Below, in pieces: positions 1 to 7,753 of a DNA stretch of 64,000 nucleotides. The stretch is from Bacteroidales bacterium. Its GTDB lineage: Bacteria; Bacteroidota; Bacteroidia; Bacteroidales; F082. Each line of letters opens with the position of its first letter. Positions within the stretch are counted from its first letter, which is position 1. The stretch lies in contig JACCQN010000006.1 of the NCBI GenBank assembly GCA_015709215.1, positions 28,081 to 92,080 on the forward strand, written 5' to 3'. The notes under the pieces were generated by a model. The model was not told the origin of the DNA. It did no database searches and was given only the letters and a program-made list of their open reading frames with translations. A program made the position numbers and the translations under genes.

Positions 1-330
1 TCCAGCCGATACATTTTTGATAATTAACTCCTCAGTGTCGATATCGTCTTCTTCGTCATCGTCGTATTGTTCGCTCACAACCTCATCAGCGGTGATAGTT
101 TTCCGACCTGAATACTCAATTCCCAATTTTTTGGAAACCTCTTTCACCTGTTTTTCTGACTGGTACTCTTTCACAAGCAGGGCATACATTTCGGGACTCA
201 GTTTGGTGTTGGGGCTTGTATCAATCTGGTGTCCTTTTTTTGAAAGGAACTCCACTATTGTTGAGGTACCCACATTAAACTCCCGGGCTGCTTTGCTCAG
301 ACGTACGGATGTTTTGGAACCTTCAGACAT
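1..330 (-). CDS. infB: Translation initiation factor IF-2, N-terminal part (cut by window edge)
   Basis: Only the first 110 codons are present; the gene continues beyond the left edge. The protein starts MSEGSKTSVRLSKAAREF and contains REFNVGTSTIVEFLSKKG, which is the small N-terminal IF2 helical domain as it appears in Bacteroidota. It is followed by a very acidic linker (DDDEEDDID), typical of the long low-complexity region ahead of the GTPase core. IF-2 is the GTPase that brings initiator tRNA to the 30S subunit. The gene follows nusA by 52 nt on the same strand, the classical rimP-nusA-infB order, which supports the identification although the G domain is not visible here. Confidence 0.93.
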   Translation of the reverse strand, partial: MSEGSKTSVRLSKAAREFNVGTSTIVEFLSKKGHQIDTSPNTKLSPEMYALLVKEYQSEKQVKEVSKKLGIEYSGRKTITADEVVSEQYDDDEEDDIDTEELIIKNVSAG

Positions 331-382
331 ATTCAAATTTTCGATTTTGAATGATTTTTATGAATTTGCAAAAGTAGGTAAT

Positions 383-1618
383 TTATTCGAACTCTGCTTT
401 AAGTATGCGGATTACCTCTTGTACTGTCTCCATTTCGAGATCGGCTCTGTTGGCGATTTCTTCGGCTGAAAGTGCAAGTACACTTTTTGCTGTGTCGCAC
501 CCAATATTATGCAGCTGATCGATTACCCACTGATCGATTTCGTCGATAAATTCCTGAAGATCAACATCTTCCGAATCTACATCGGTGTCTCGATACACAT
601 CTATCTCATAACCAGTGAGCCTTCCGGCCAATTTAATGTTAAAACCTCCTTTGCCGATGGCTAAACTTACCTGATCGGGTTTCATAAACACTTCGGCGCG
701 TTTGTTTTCTTCATCAAGCTGGATTGAGGTAATCTTTGCAGGGCTTAAAGAGCGGCTGATAAACAGGCTAGGGTTATTAGTGTAGTTTATTACGTCAATA
801 TTTTCGTTACGCAATTCTCTTACGATGCCATGGATACGTGATCCTTTCATTCCCACACAGGCACCTACAGGATCAATACGGTCGTCGTACGACTCCACAG
901 CAATTTTGGCCCGCTGGCCTGGTTCACGCACTATTCGCCGAATAGTTATCAGTCCATCATACACTTCGGGCACTTCGCCTTCGAAGAGGCGTTGCAGGAA
1001 AATCTCCGAAGTGCGTGAAAGGATAATATAAGGAGTGCCATTGCGCATTTCGACTTTCAAAACAACAGCACGTAAAGTATCGCCCTTTTTGTAAAAATCG
1101 GTTGGAATCATTTCCGATTTGGGCAAAATAAGTTCGATGCCTTCATCATCAAGCACCAATATTTCGCGACGCCAGGCCTGATAAACCTCACCTGTGATAA
1201 TTTCGCCAACTTTTTCTTTGTATTTTTGGTACACATTATCCTTTTCGTACTCCAGAATTTTAGAGACAAGATTTTGGCGGATCGACAAAATTTCTCTACG
1301 TCCGAAATCTTTGATTTTGATGGGTTCTGAAACTTCCTCACCCACTTCAAAGTCAGGTTCTATTTTGATGGCTTCCGAAAGGGCAATCTGAGACGAAGGG
1401 TCTTCAACGCCATCATCTTCAACGATTTCGCGATTGTGCCAGATTTCGAGGTCGCCTTTGTCAATATTAACAATAACATCGAAGTTCTCGTCAGAACCAT
1501 ATTTTTTGATCAGCATTGACCGAAATACATCCTCCAGGATGCGCATCATCATTTCGCGGTCAATATTTTTGAATTCTTTAAATTCCGAAAAACTTTCTAC
1601 CAGATTGATACTGTCCAT
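383..1618 (-). CDS. nusA: Transcription termination/antitermination factor NusA
   Basis: A 411-residue NusA. The N-terminal RNA-polymerase-binding domain covers about residues 1-125, an S1 domain about 138-203, and two KH domains follow with their RNA-binding loops visible as GMKG (256-259) and GKGG (322-325). A short helical tail (about 360-411) ends the protein, so it has at most one C-terminal repeat, shorter than the E. coli protein. NusA binds RNA polymerase and nascent RNA, modulating pausing, termination and rRNA antitermination. It lies 30 nt after rimP and 52 nt before infB on the same strand, so cotranscription is expected. The terminator-like hairpin upstream of rimP makes autoregulation by NusA plausible. 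Confidence 0.97.
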   Translation of the reverse strand: MDSINLVESFSEFKEFKNIDREMMMRILEDVFRSMLIKKYGSDENFDVIVNIDKGDLEIWHNREIVEDDGVEDPSSQIALSEAIKIEPDFEVGEEVSEPIKIKDFGRREILSIRQNLVSKILEYEKDNVYQKYKEKVGEIITGEVYQAWRREILVLDDEGIELILPKSEMIPTDFYKKGDTLRAVVLKVEMRNGTPYIILSRTSEIFLQRLFEGEVPEVYDGLITIRRIVREPGQRAKIAVESYDDRIDPVGACVGMKGSRIHGIVRELRNENIDVINYTNNPSLFISRSLSPAKITSIQLDEENKRAEVFMKPDQVSLAIGKGGFNIKLAGRLTGYEIDVYRDTDVDSEDVDLQEFIDEIDQWVIDQLHNIGCDTAKSVLALSAEEIANRADLEMETVQEVIRILKAEFE

Positions 1619-1648
1619 GGTACTTATTATCTGTACGTTAAAAAAAAA

Positions 1649-2125
1649 TTAATTAAAATCGATTACTTCTTTTACTTCTTCAATTTCGCTGAAAGGAATT
1701 TGCAGGATTTCACCTTTAACTTCTTTCTTCAGTTTATTGAGTTTTTTAATACTAATTTCCTGAATCTGAATTCCGGCATCGTCAGCTGCCAATAGTTCAC
1801 CATTCATAGTTTTTTCGTCTTCTTTAAACTTAACAGCAACTGTTCTGCCAATTGCTTTTTTGAACTGACGAAGCATTTTAATCGGTTGGTCGAGGCCTGA
1901 GGAAGAAACACGCAATTCAAAGTCTTCTTCTTCCCGATCGAAGTGCTTTTCAATAAATCTACTCAGCTCAACACAATGATCGATTGTAACCGCGGTATCT
2001 GCATCAATAAATACCAGAATCAGATTATCCGGCTTGATGAGAATATCCACAATAAATCTGTCGCTGCCTTCGAGGCATTGTTCAGCTAAAGCGATAATAT
2101 CTTGTTTTTGAATCATTTTTTTCAA
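1649..2125 (-). CDS. rimP: Ribosome maturation factor RimP
   Basis: A 158-residue protein with the RimP two-domain layout: an N-terminal alpha/beta domain ending near VSSSGLDQP (the family form is VSSPGLDRP) and a C-terminal SH3-like barrel from about residue 88. RimP binds the 30S subunit and helps its maturation around S12. It is the first gene of rimP-nusA-infB. Two ATGs are possible, at 2125 and three codons later at 2116; the first is kept but both would give a normal protein. The start sits directly after a terminator-like hairpin (2131-2155) and about 60 nt after a TACTTTTG promoter box. Confidence 0.95.
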   Translation of the reverse strand: MKKMIQKQDIIALAEQCLEGSDRFIVDILIKPDNLILVFIDADTAVTIDHCVELSRFIEKHFDREEEDFELRVSSSGLDQPIKMLRQFKKAIGRTVAVKFKEDEKTMNGELLAADDAGIQIQEISIKKLNKLKKEVKGEILQIPFSEIEEVKEVIDFN

Positions 2126-2130
2126 GCTAT

Positions 2131-2155
2131 AAAAAGAGGGGACTTGCGCCCCCTC
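2131..2155 (-). terminator. Leader hairpin with T tract before rimP (possible attenuator)
   Basis: On the minus strand GAGGGG (2155-2150) pairs perfectly with CCCCTC (2141-2136) across an 8-nt loop and is followed at once by TTTTT. This has the form of an intrinsic terminator, but it lies between the predicted rimP promoter (2184-2191) and the rimP start at 2125, so it is inside the 5' leader. That placement suggests attenuation or control by NusA; the regulatory role is inference. Confidence 0.6.
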
Positions 2156-2183
2156 AAACTCTATTCCTTCCCTAAAACCACTG

Positions 2184-2191
2184 CAAAAGTA
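2184..2191 (-). promoter_or_regulatory. Predicted -7 box of the rimP-nusA-infB operon
   Basis: TACTTTTG on the minus strand matches the Bacteroidota -7 consensus TAnnTTTG exactly. It lies 58 nt upstream of rimP, leaving room for the hairpin leader. No convincing -33 TTTG was found at the usual spacing. Confidence 0.5.
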
Positions 2192-2328
2192 GTCTTTTTT
2201 GTTTCACACTCACTGTTTTACGAAAGAATCACAGAAACTTAATCACTAAGTTTTGAATGAGGTATTTCGTAATGTCAGCCTACAAAAAAAACCTGATACT
2301 CGCAAAGTAGCAGGCTTTGTTGAGTGAG

Positions 2329-2399
2329 TTGTCCGACAAGGATTCGAACCTTGACCGGCAGAACCAAAATCTGCAGTGCTACCATTACACCATCGGACA
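2329..2399 (-). tRNA. tRNA-Gln (anticodon UUG)
   Basis: The minus strand gives a 71-nt tRNA. The acceptor stem TGTCCGA/TCGGACA is perfect, the discriminator base is A, the anticodon loop holds TTG in ATTTTGG, and the T arm is GGTTCGAATCC. CCA is not encoded (the minus strand reads A, then CTC). It stands alone between rimP and the DUF2723 gene. No other tRNA was seen in the window. Confidence 0.97.
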
Positions 2400-2658
2400 A
2401 TACCGTGAGAAACGGACTGCAAAAGTAGAAAAAAAATGGAATAGCCAAAAAAAATGATAATTTTTCTACCTAAACAGCATTCTGCGCAGTGCATAGGCCA
2501 TAGGATTGTATGTGGGAAGGGATTTTTTGATCTTTTCCAGGCCTTTAGGAAGCAAGAAATGCTGTTAAAAAAACTAAAGTAAATGTTTTTCTGCTGAAAT
2601 TATTTGGGTTTTATGTATTTTCGCTGTTCAAAATGATAACCTATTAAATCCCCACACA
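2400..2658. other. Intergenic region between tRNA-Gln and the DUF2723 gene
   Basis: AT-rich spacer holding whatever promoters drive tRNA-Gln (minus) and the DUF2723 gene (plus). The best candidate for the plus strand is TATTTTCG at 2616-2623, one mismatch from TAnnTTTG. No coding frame here is convincing. Confidence 0.5.
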
Positions 2659-5600
2659 ATGAATTTCAGCAAGTTGAATAATCTGGTTGGTTGGATCGTG
2701 TTTCTTATCGCCACTGCGGTTTATTTTCTAACGCTCGAACCAACAGCCAGTTGGTGGGATTGTGGCGAATACATTGCAACAGCCTATAAACTGCAGGTAG
2801 GTCATCCTCCGGGGGCGCCACTATTTCAGATGATTGGTCGGTTTTTTACACTTTTTGCCTTTGGTGATGAAACACGTGTTGCTCTGATGATAAATGTCAT
2901 GTCGGCTTTGTCAAGCAGTTTAACAATTCTTTTCCTGTTTTGGACGATTACCATGCTTGCCCGCAAAATTCTGATGGCAGGTGAGGCTGCCCAAAACAAA
3001 GGAAATCAGTTTGCTGTGCTGGGTGCCGGGCTTGTTGGGGCACTTGCTTACACCTTTAGCGATTCATTTTGGTTTTCGGCTGTTGAGGGTGAGGTATATG
3101 CCATGTCGTCTTTCTTTACGGCAGTCACTTTTTGGGCCATCCTAAAATGGGAAAGAGTGGCTGATGAGCCGCATAATTATCGCTGGTTGCTGTTTATCGC
3201 TTATCTGATTGGATTGTCAATTGGAGTTCATATGCTCAACCTGCTTGCCATTCCGGCCATTGTATATGTATTTTATTTTAAAAAATACAAACCGAATCTG
3301 AAGGGTTTTGTAATTGCAGGTCTGGTATCACTGTTTATATTGGCTTTTGTGATGAGCGTGATTATTCCGCTCATCGTTCAGCTTGCGGGTAATTTTGAAC
3401 TGTTCTTTGTCAATTCGATCGGGTTGCCCTTTACCTCGGGTACAATTATTTATTTCCTTTTATTGGTTGGTTTGATTGCTTATGGCTTGTATTATTCCCG
3501 CAAAAAAGGGAAGGTTGTTTTAAATACAGCTATATTGGCGTTTATGTTTATCCTGATTGGTTATTCCTCTTTCTTTATGCTGGTGATCCGTGCCAACGCC
3601 AATACGCCAATCAACGAAAATAATCCGAACGATGCTATTACCATGCTGGCATATCTTAATCGCGAGCAATACGGAACCTGGCCTTTGATACACGGGCCAT
3701 ATTACAATGCACCCGAAGTTGATAGGGAAGATGGCAAGCCCATTTACATTAAAGATGAAGCAAAAGGGAAGTATATCATAACGGATTATCGTCATAATGT
3801 TATACCCGTTTATGATGAGCGATTTACTACGGTATTTCCACGGATGTGGTCAAACCAAAAAACCAGCCATATTCAAATGTATCAGCAGGTGGCCGGAAGA
3901 GGGGGCATTCCTATTCGGGTGACCAAACCTGATGGCAGTACAGAAGTGCTTTATCGGCCTACTTTTGGGCAAAATCTTAAGTTTTTCTTTGAATATCAGA
4001 TTGGGCATATGTATATGCGTTATTTCTTCTGGAATTTCGTGGGCAGGCAAAATGATGTGGAAAGTCAGGGTGAGATAGAAAACGGAAACTGGATCAGTGG
4101 TATCAATTTTATTGACAGTTATAGGTTGGGCGATCAGAGTGATCTGCCAAAAAGCATGGAAAACCCTGCACGTGCACGTTTTTACTTCCTTCCTTTGTTG
4201 CTTGGGCTGGTGGGGCTTTTGTATCAGATGAGTAAGCATTCGCGCGACACCTGGATCGTATTCCTGTTGTTTTTTATGACTGGTCTTGCTATTATTGTTT
4301 ACCTGAATCAAACACCTTATCAGCCGCGTGAACGGGATTATGCTTATGCCGGCTCTTTTTATGCCTTTGCGATCTGGATAGGTTTTGGCGTGTTATCGCT
4401 CTATGAGTTGGTAAGCAAATACCTGAAAAATAAGCAAATAGTAGCAGTAGCAGTTACAGTTGTTTCTTTGTTGCTGGTTCCGGCCATCATGGCAAAGGAA
4501 GGCTGGAAAGGTCATAACCGTTCCGGAAAAACTGCTGCCCGCGATTTTGCTATGAGCTATATGGCACAATGTGAACCTAATTCCATTTTGTTTACGAATG
4601 GCGACAACGACACCTTCCCGCTTTGGTATGTGCAGGAAGTGGAAGGATTTAGAACCGACATGCGTGTGGTGAACTATATGCTTTCGTCGGGTGATTGGTA
4701 TGTGCATCAACTGGGCAAGAAGGTTTATGAATCTGACCGTTTGCCTTTAACACTTAAGTCTGATCAGTACAATAAGGGCATTAATGAGTATATTCCTGTT
4801 GTTGAAAGGATTAAGGGACCGGTTGAGCTTAAAGAGGTAATTGATTTTATTGCCAACGAAAGCGATCAGACCAAATTGCCTTTGCAATCGGGTGAACGAA
4901 TTAATTATGTTCCGACCAAGAAAATCAGATTGAAGATTGACAAAGAAGCTGTTATTCGCAGTGGCACTGTTCCCGAAAGTATGCATGATCAGATTGTGGA
5001 TGAAATCGTTTGGGATATCCGCCAAAGCGCTTTGTTTAAAAATGATTTGATGCTGCTTGATTTGATTGCAACCAATAACTGGGAACGGCCGATCTACTTT
5101 GCCAATCCTAACAGCGTGAGCAAGGTGCTGGATGTGGATGAGTATTGCCATATGGAAGGTGTTGTGTATCGGTTTATGCCTGTTAAGGCCAAAGAGTATT
5201 ATAAGAATCTTGGTGGTGTTTACACGGATGGTTCCTATGATTTATTGGTTAACAAAGCAAAATGGGGCAACCTGAATGATCCAAAAGTAACGGTTGATCG
5301 TGAAAGTTACCGCAATTCAACTATGATGAAACAAAGCTATATGCGTCTTGCACAGGCATTGATAAATGAGGGAAAAGCTGATTCAGCCGTAATGGTATTG
5401 GATAAAAGTCTGGAGTTTTTCCCGCACGAAAAGATTACTTTCGACTTTTATATGTTACCTTGGGTCGAGATTTATTTCGAAGCCGGAGCTACTGAAAAAG
5501 CCACTGCTGTGTTACGTACACTTTCTGGCAGATATCTCGAAGATCTTGGATATTACGGCAGTCTTGGCAGTCGTTTTGAAGGGTATTATGACCAATCGAT

Positions 5601-5724
5601 GCAGGAAGCGCTGGCTGTACTGCAGCGCTTATCGCAGCTTGCTTCGCAGTATGGACAAAAAGACCTGGCTACCGAACTGGATGAAGCCTTTGTTAGTCAG
5701 ATGCAGTTGATGGGATTTCGATAG
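2659..5724 (+). CDS. DUF2723 membrane protein, GT117/TMEM260-like O-mannosyltransferase candidate
   Basis: A 1021-residue polytopic membrane protein. The DUF2723 signature is at the N terminus: a first membrane segment followed by WWDCGEYIATAYKLQVGHPP (residues 32-51), where the acidic DCGE motif resembles the catalytic Asp/Glu of GT-C glycosyltransferases. Many hydrophobic segments fill residues 1-315 and 500-620. The C-terminal part is soluble, and the last 150 residues look like TPR helices. The family is widespread in Bacteroidota, and animal TMEM260 is an O-mannosyltransferase, so transfer of a lipid-linked sugar to exported protein is a reasonable inference. A strong terminator follows at 5743. 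The substrate cannot be deduced. Confidence 0.85.
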   Translation: MNFSKLNNLVGWIVFLIATAVYFLTLEPTASWWDCGEYIATAYKLQVGHPPGAPLFQMIGRFFTLFAFGDETRVALMINVMSALSSSLTILFLFWTITMLARKILMAGEAAQNKGNQFAVLGAGLVGALAYTFSDSFWFSAVEGEVYAMSSFFTAVTFWAILKWERVADEPHNYRWLLFIAYLIGLSIGVHMLNLLAIPAIVYVFYFKKYKPNLKGFVIAGLVSLFILAFVMSVIIPLIVQLAGNFELFFVNSIGLPFTSGTIIYFLLLVGLIAYGLYYSRKKGKVVLNTAILAFMFILIGYSSFFMLVIRANANTPINENNPNDAITMLAYLNREQYGTWPLIHGPYYNAPEVDREDGKPIYIKDEAKGKYIITDYRHNVIPVYDERFTTVFPRMWSNQKTSHIQMYQQVAGRGGIPIRVTKPDGSTEVLYRPTFGQNLKFFFEYQIGHMYMRYFFWNFVGRQNDVESQGEIENGNWISGINFIDSYRLGDQSDLPKSMENPARARFYFLPLLLGLVGLLYQMSKHSRDTWIVFLLFFMTGLAIIVYLNQTPYQPRERDYAYAGSFYAFAIWIGFGVLSLYELVSKYLKNKQIVAVAVTVVSLLLVPAIMAKEGWKGHNRSGKTAARDFAMSYMAQCEPNSILFTNGDNDTFPLWYVQEVEGFRTDMRVVNYMLSSGDWYVHQLGKKVYESDRLPLTLKSDQYNKGINEYIPVVERIKGPVELKEVIDFIANESDQTKLPLQSGERINYVPTKKIRLKIDKEAVIRSGTVPESMHDQIVDEIVWDIRQSALFKNDLMLLDLIATNNWERPIYFANPNSVSKVLDVDEYCHMEGVVYRFMPVKAKEYYKNLGGVYTDGSYDLLVNKAKWGNLNDPKVTVDRESYRNSTMMKQSYMRLAQALINEGKADSAVMVLDKSLEFFPHEKITFDFYMLPWVEIYFEAGATEKATAVLRTLSGRYLEDLGYYGSLGSRFEGYYDQSMQEALAVLQRLSQLASQYGQKDLATELDEAFVSQMQLMGFR

Positions 5725-5742
5725 GAAGGTTTAGCATAAAAG

Positions 5743-5776
5743 AAATCCCTGTCATTTTCGTGGCAGGGATTTTTTT
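5743..5776 (+). terminator. Intrinsic terminator of the DUF2723 gene
   Basis: A 12-bp stem (5743-5754 with 5761-5772, containing AATCCCTG/CAGGGATT and one G-T wobble) closes on a 6-nt TTTTCG loop and runs into a T tract. It begins 18 nt after the stop codon. The minus strand also has a short T-rich run after the stem, so it may serve lgt as well. Confidence 0.88.
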
Positions 5777-5778
5777 GT

Positions 5779-6603
5779 TTAAACTTTTCGTTTTTTCCAG
5801 CCCTTGTACCAAATTAGGATTCCTCCAATAATAAAAGGAATACTTAACAGCTGACCCATATTAAGTGCCATATTGGCTTCGAATCCCACCTGAGGTTCTT
5901 TCAGAAATTCGATTAAAAATCGTGATCCAAAAATGGCAATAAGGAAAATACCAAATATAAAGCCGGGTTGTTTCTGTCCCATATCTTTTTTGAAGTAACT
6001 CTGATGCAAAAAGAAAAATGTGGCCAGATAAAACAGTCCTTCATAAAGCTGTGTGGGATGTCGTGGATCGGTTCTCAATGCTGGATCAGAAGCTCTTACA
6101 AATTCAAAACCCCACGGTAGTGTAGTGATATGTCCAAAAATTTCGGAGTTCATCAGATTGCCTGTGCGGATAAAAAAGCCTGCCAGTGCAACCACGATAA
6201 CCACACGATCCAGTGTCCAGATGATGGATTTCTGCTGTTTTCTACTAAAGAAATACAAAGCAATAATAATCCCGATAGCCGCACCATGACTTGCCAGGCC
6301 GCCTTCCCACACTTTGAGTATTTCGATTGGATCAGCCAGATAATAGGCTGGTTCGTAAAACAAACAATGTCCCAGGCGAGCACCCACCACAGTTGCAACG
6401 ATCATATAAGTAGAAAGCTGATCCAGCACCTTGATGCCAATCTTTTCGCGTTCGAAAACCTTTTGCATGATGTAATAACCAACCACAAAGGACGCAGCGA
6501 AAAGAGCGCCATACCATCTTACGCCTCTGCCTCCCAATAAGGGTAGCCAATCCGGAAAACTGAATATCTCGGGCGAAACGTTCCAAACAATAAAATTTAA
6601 CAT
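5779..6603 (-). CDS. lgt: Prolipoprotein diacylglyceryl transferase Lgt
   Basis: A 274-residue inner-membrane enzyme that moves diacylglyceryl from phosphatidylglycerol to the lipobox cysteine of prelipoproteins, the first step of lipoprotein maturation. The family signatures are visible: GGLASHG (101-107), RTGNLMNSEIFG (146-157, holding the conserved Arg and Asn) and HPTQLYE (182-188), spread over about seven membrane segments. Length is normal for the family. It converges on the DUF2723 gene and has its own TACTTTTG promoter box at 6621-6628. Its products would include the lipoproteins encoded at 6719, 27049, 41965 and 52648. Confidence 0.97.
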   Translation of the reverse strand: MLNFIVWNVSPEIFSFPDWLPLLGGRGVRWYGALFAASFVVGYYIMQKVFEREKIGIKVLDQLSTYMIVATVVGARLGHCLFYEPAYYLADPIEILKVWEGGLASHGAAIGIIIALYFFSRKQQKSIIWTLDRVVIVVALAGFFIRTGNLMNSEIFGHITTLPWGFEFVRASDPALRTDPRHPTQLYEGLFYLATFFFLHQSYFKKDMGQKQPGFIFGIFLIAIFGSRFLIEFLKEPQVGFEANMALNMGQLLSIPFIIGGILIWYKGWKKRKV

Positions 6604-6620
6604 GAGCTGTTATTTTTGGA

Positions 6621-6628
6621 CAAAAGTA
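6621..6628 (-). promoter_or_regulatory. Predicted -7 box of lgt
   Basis: TACTTTTG on the minus strand is an exact match to TAnnTTTG, 17 nt before the lgt start codon, predicting a leader of only about ten nucleotides. Confidence 0.5.
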
Positions 6629-6718
6629 AAGGAAAAATCCTTTTCGGAAAGGTGGGCTCTTACCGGAAGCTGAATCTGTTAAAATTTGACTTGATTTAAG
6701 ACCAAAATAGCGGTAATC

Positions 6719-7753
6719 TCAAAGTCGCTGAAACTCTATCGTAGGAAACCCTTTCACGCCTTGTTGATCATAAAATGAAACGAAACGCATTTTAAATAAT
6801 TCACCATTTTGTGAATGGATGATGTAATTCCATTCCGGTTTCACCACATAACTAACCACCCCGCTTTCCACATCGCCTTTTACATCTTTCCAGTTATAGC
6901 CAATGCGATCAGCCTGAGTGGTGTAAAGCAAATTTGATGCAGAAACCAAATCGAGCTCATCAAAAAGCAGAGTGCTGTCGAAAGCTACTTCTGTGGCAAA
7001 AGGATTGAGCAACACGCCGGTAACGAGATAGGGATAAGGATCGCCTTCATTGGTAAACAGCAAAGTAGTATATTGCGTAAATAACAGATCGTAAGCCGTT
7101 TGTGCTGGTTCGGGTTGCAGCTGTTGGCCGGTTTCGAACGAAAAATAAACCCTGTTATATCCTTGTATTTTGCTAACAGAAGCCTGGGTTATTTCAGTGT
7201 TGTTTAGATTGGCATAAGTGAAATAATAAGTATCATTTACCAGGCTGTCGAACTTTATTTTTCTGTAACCCAGCAAAGTGCCGGCTTCGTTATAACCTCT
7301 GTCGATTACATAAACTTTTTCGGAATAACTCGTGTCATTTTCACTGATCAGTATCCAGTTTCTCAATACAGTAGAATCCGGATTACCGCTCGAAGGATCA
7401 AACTGCATAGCTAATCCGGCCGCTGAATTCACTTCTGATAGATTTGTTGTTTCTGTTTGGCCGGCCAGCATAAAGTTGGCCGTATTCAACCAGATTTTGC
7501 ATCTGGTTTCCGTGGCATCAAAAGCAAGATCCCAGGAGGTTTTGTCGTTGCTGCTTACAATGGCCGAATCGCTCAGTTTGTAGTAAACCTGGTTTTTATA
7601 AAGCCTGATATCATTTCCGTTTTCGATCGCTGTCATTGGAATCATTGCGGTGATTTTATCTCCCCTGTCGTAAGGTGTTACGCGCTCATCTTCCTTAAAA
7701 CAGGAAGTGAGCAACAGCGGCAAAACAAAGATCAGGAATGAAATTTTTCGCAT
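6719..7753 (-). CDS. HmuY-family lipoprotein (putative surface heme-binding protein)
   Basis: A 344-residue predicted lipoprotein: signal peptide with lipobox LTSC (Cys18). The body carries HmuY-like strands, for example TSWDLAF (72-78), DTYYFTYANL (174-183), AYDLLFTQY (220-228) and YLVTGVLLN (242-250). HmuY proteins bind heme at the cell surface and pass it to a TonB-dependent receptor. The receptor gene lies directly upstream and its TGA overlaps this ATG by one base, so the two are translationally coupled. The second HmuY-like protein of the locus (9991-11244) shares the same motifs in the same order, so they are paralogues with different sorting signals. Heme as ligand is inferred; other HmuY-family ligands are possible. 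Confidence 0.85.
   Translation of the reverse strand: MRKISFLIFVLPLLLTSCFKEDERVTPYDRGDKITAMIPMTAIENGNDIRLYKNQVYYKLSDSAIVSSNDKTSWDLAFDATETRCKIWLNTANFMLAGQTETTNLSEVNSAAGLAMQFDPSSGNPDSTVLRNWILISENDTSYSEKVYVIDRGYNEAGTLLGYRKIKFDSLVNDTYYFTYANLNNTEITQASVSKIQGYNRVYFSFETGQQLQPEPAQTAYDLLFTQYTTLLFTNEGDPYPYLVTGVLLNPFATEVAFDSTLLFDELDLVSASNLLYTTQADRIGYNWKDVKGDVESGVVSYVVKPEWNYIIHSQNGELFKMRFVSFYDQQGVKGFPTIEFQRL

Noticed and set aside
17..469. Plus-strand frame of 150 codons at the left edge
   Set aside because: It runs antisense to infB and the end of nusA, is very Ser-rich, and has no family features; the minus-strand genes are certain.
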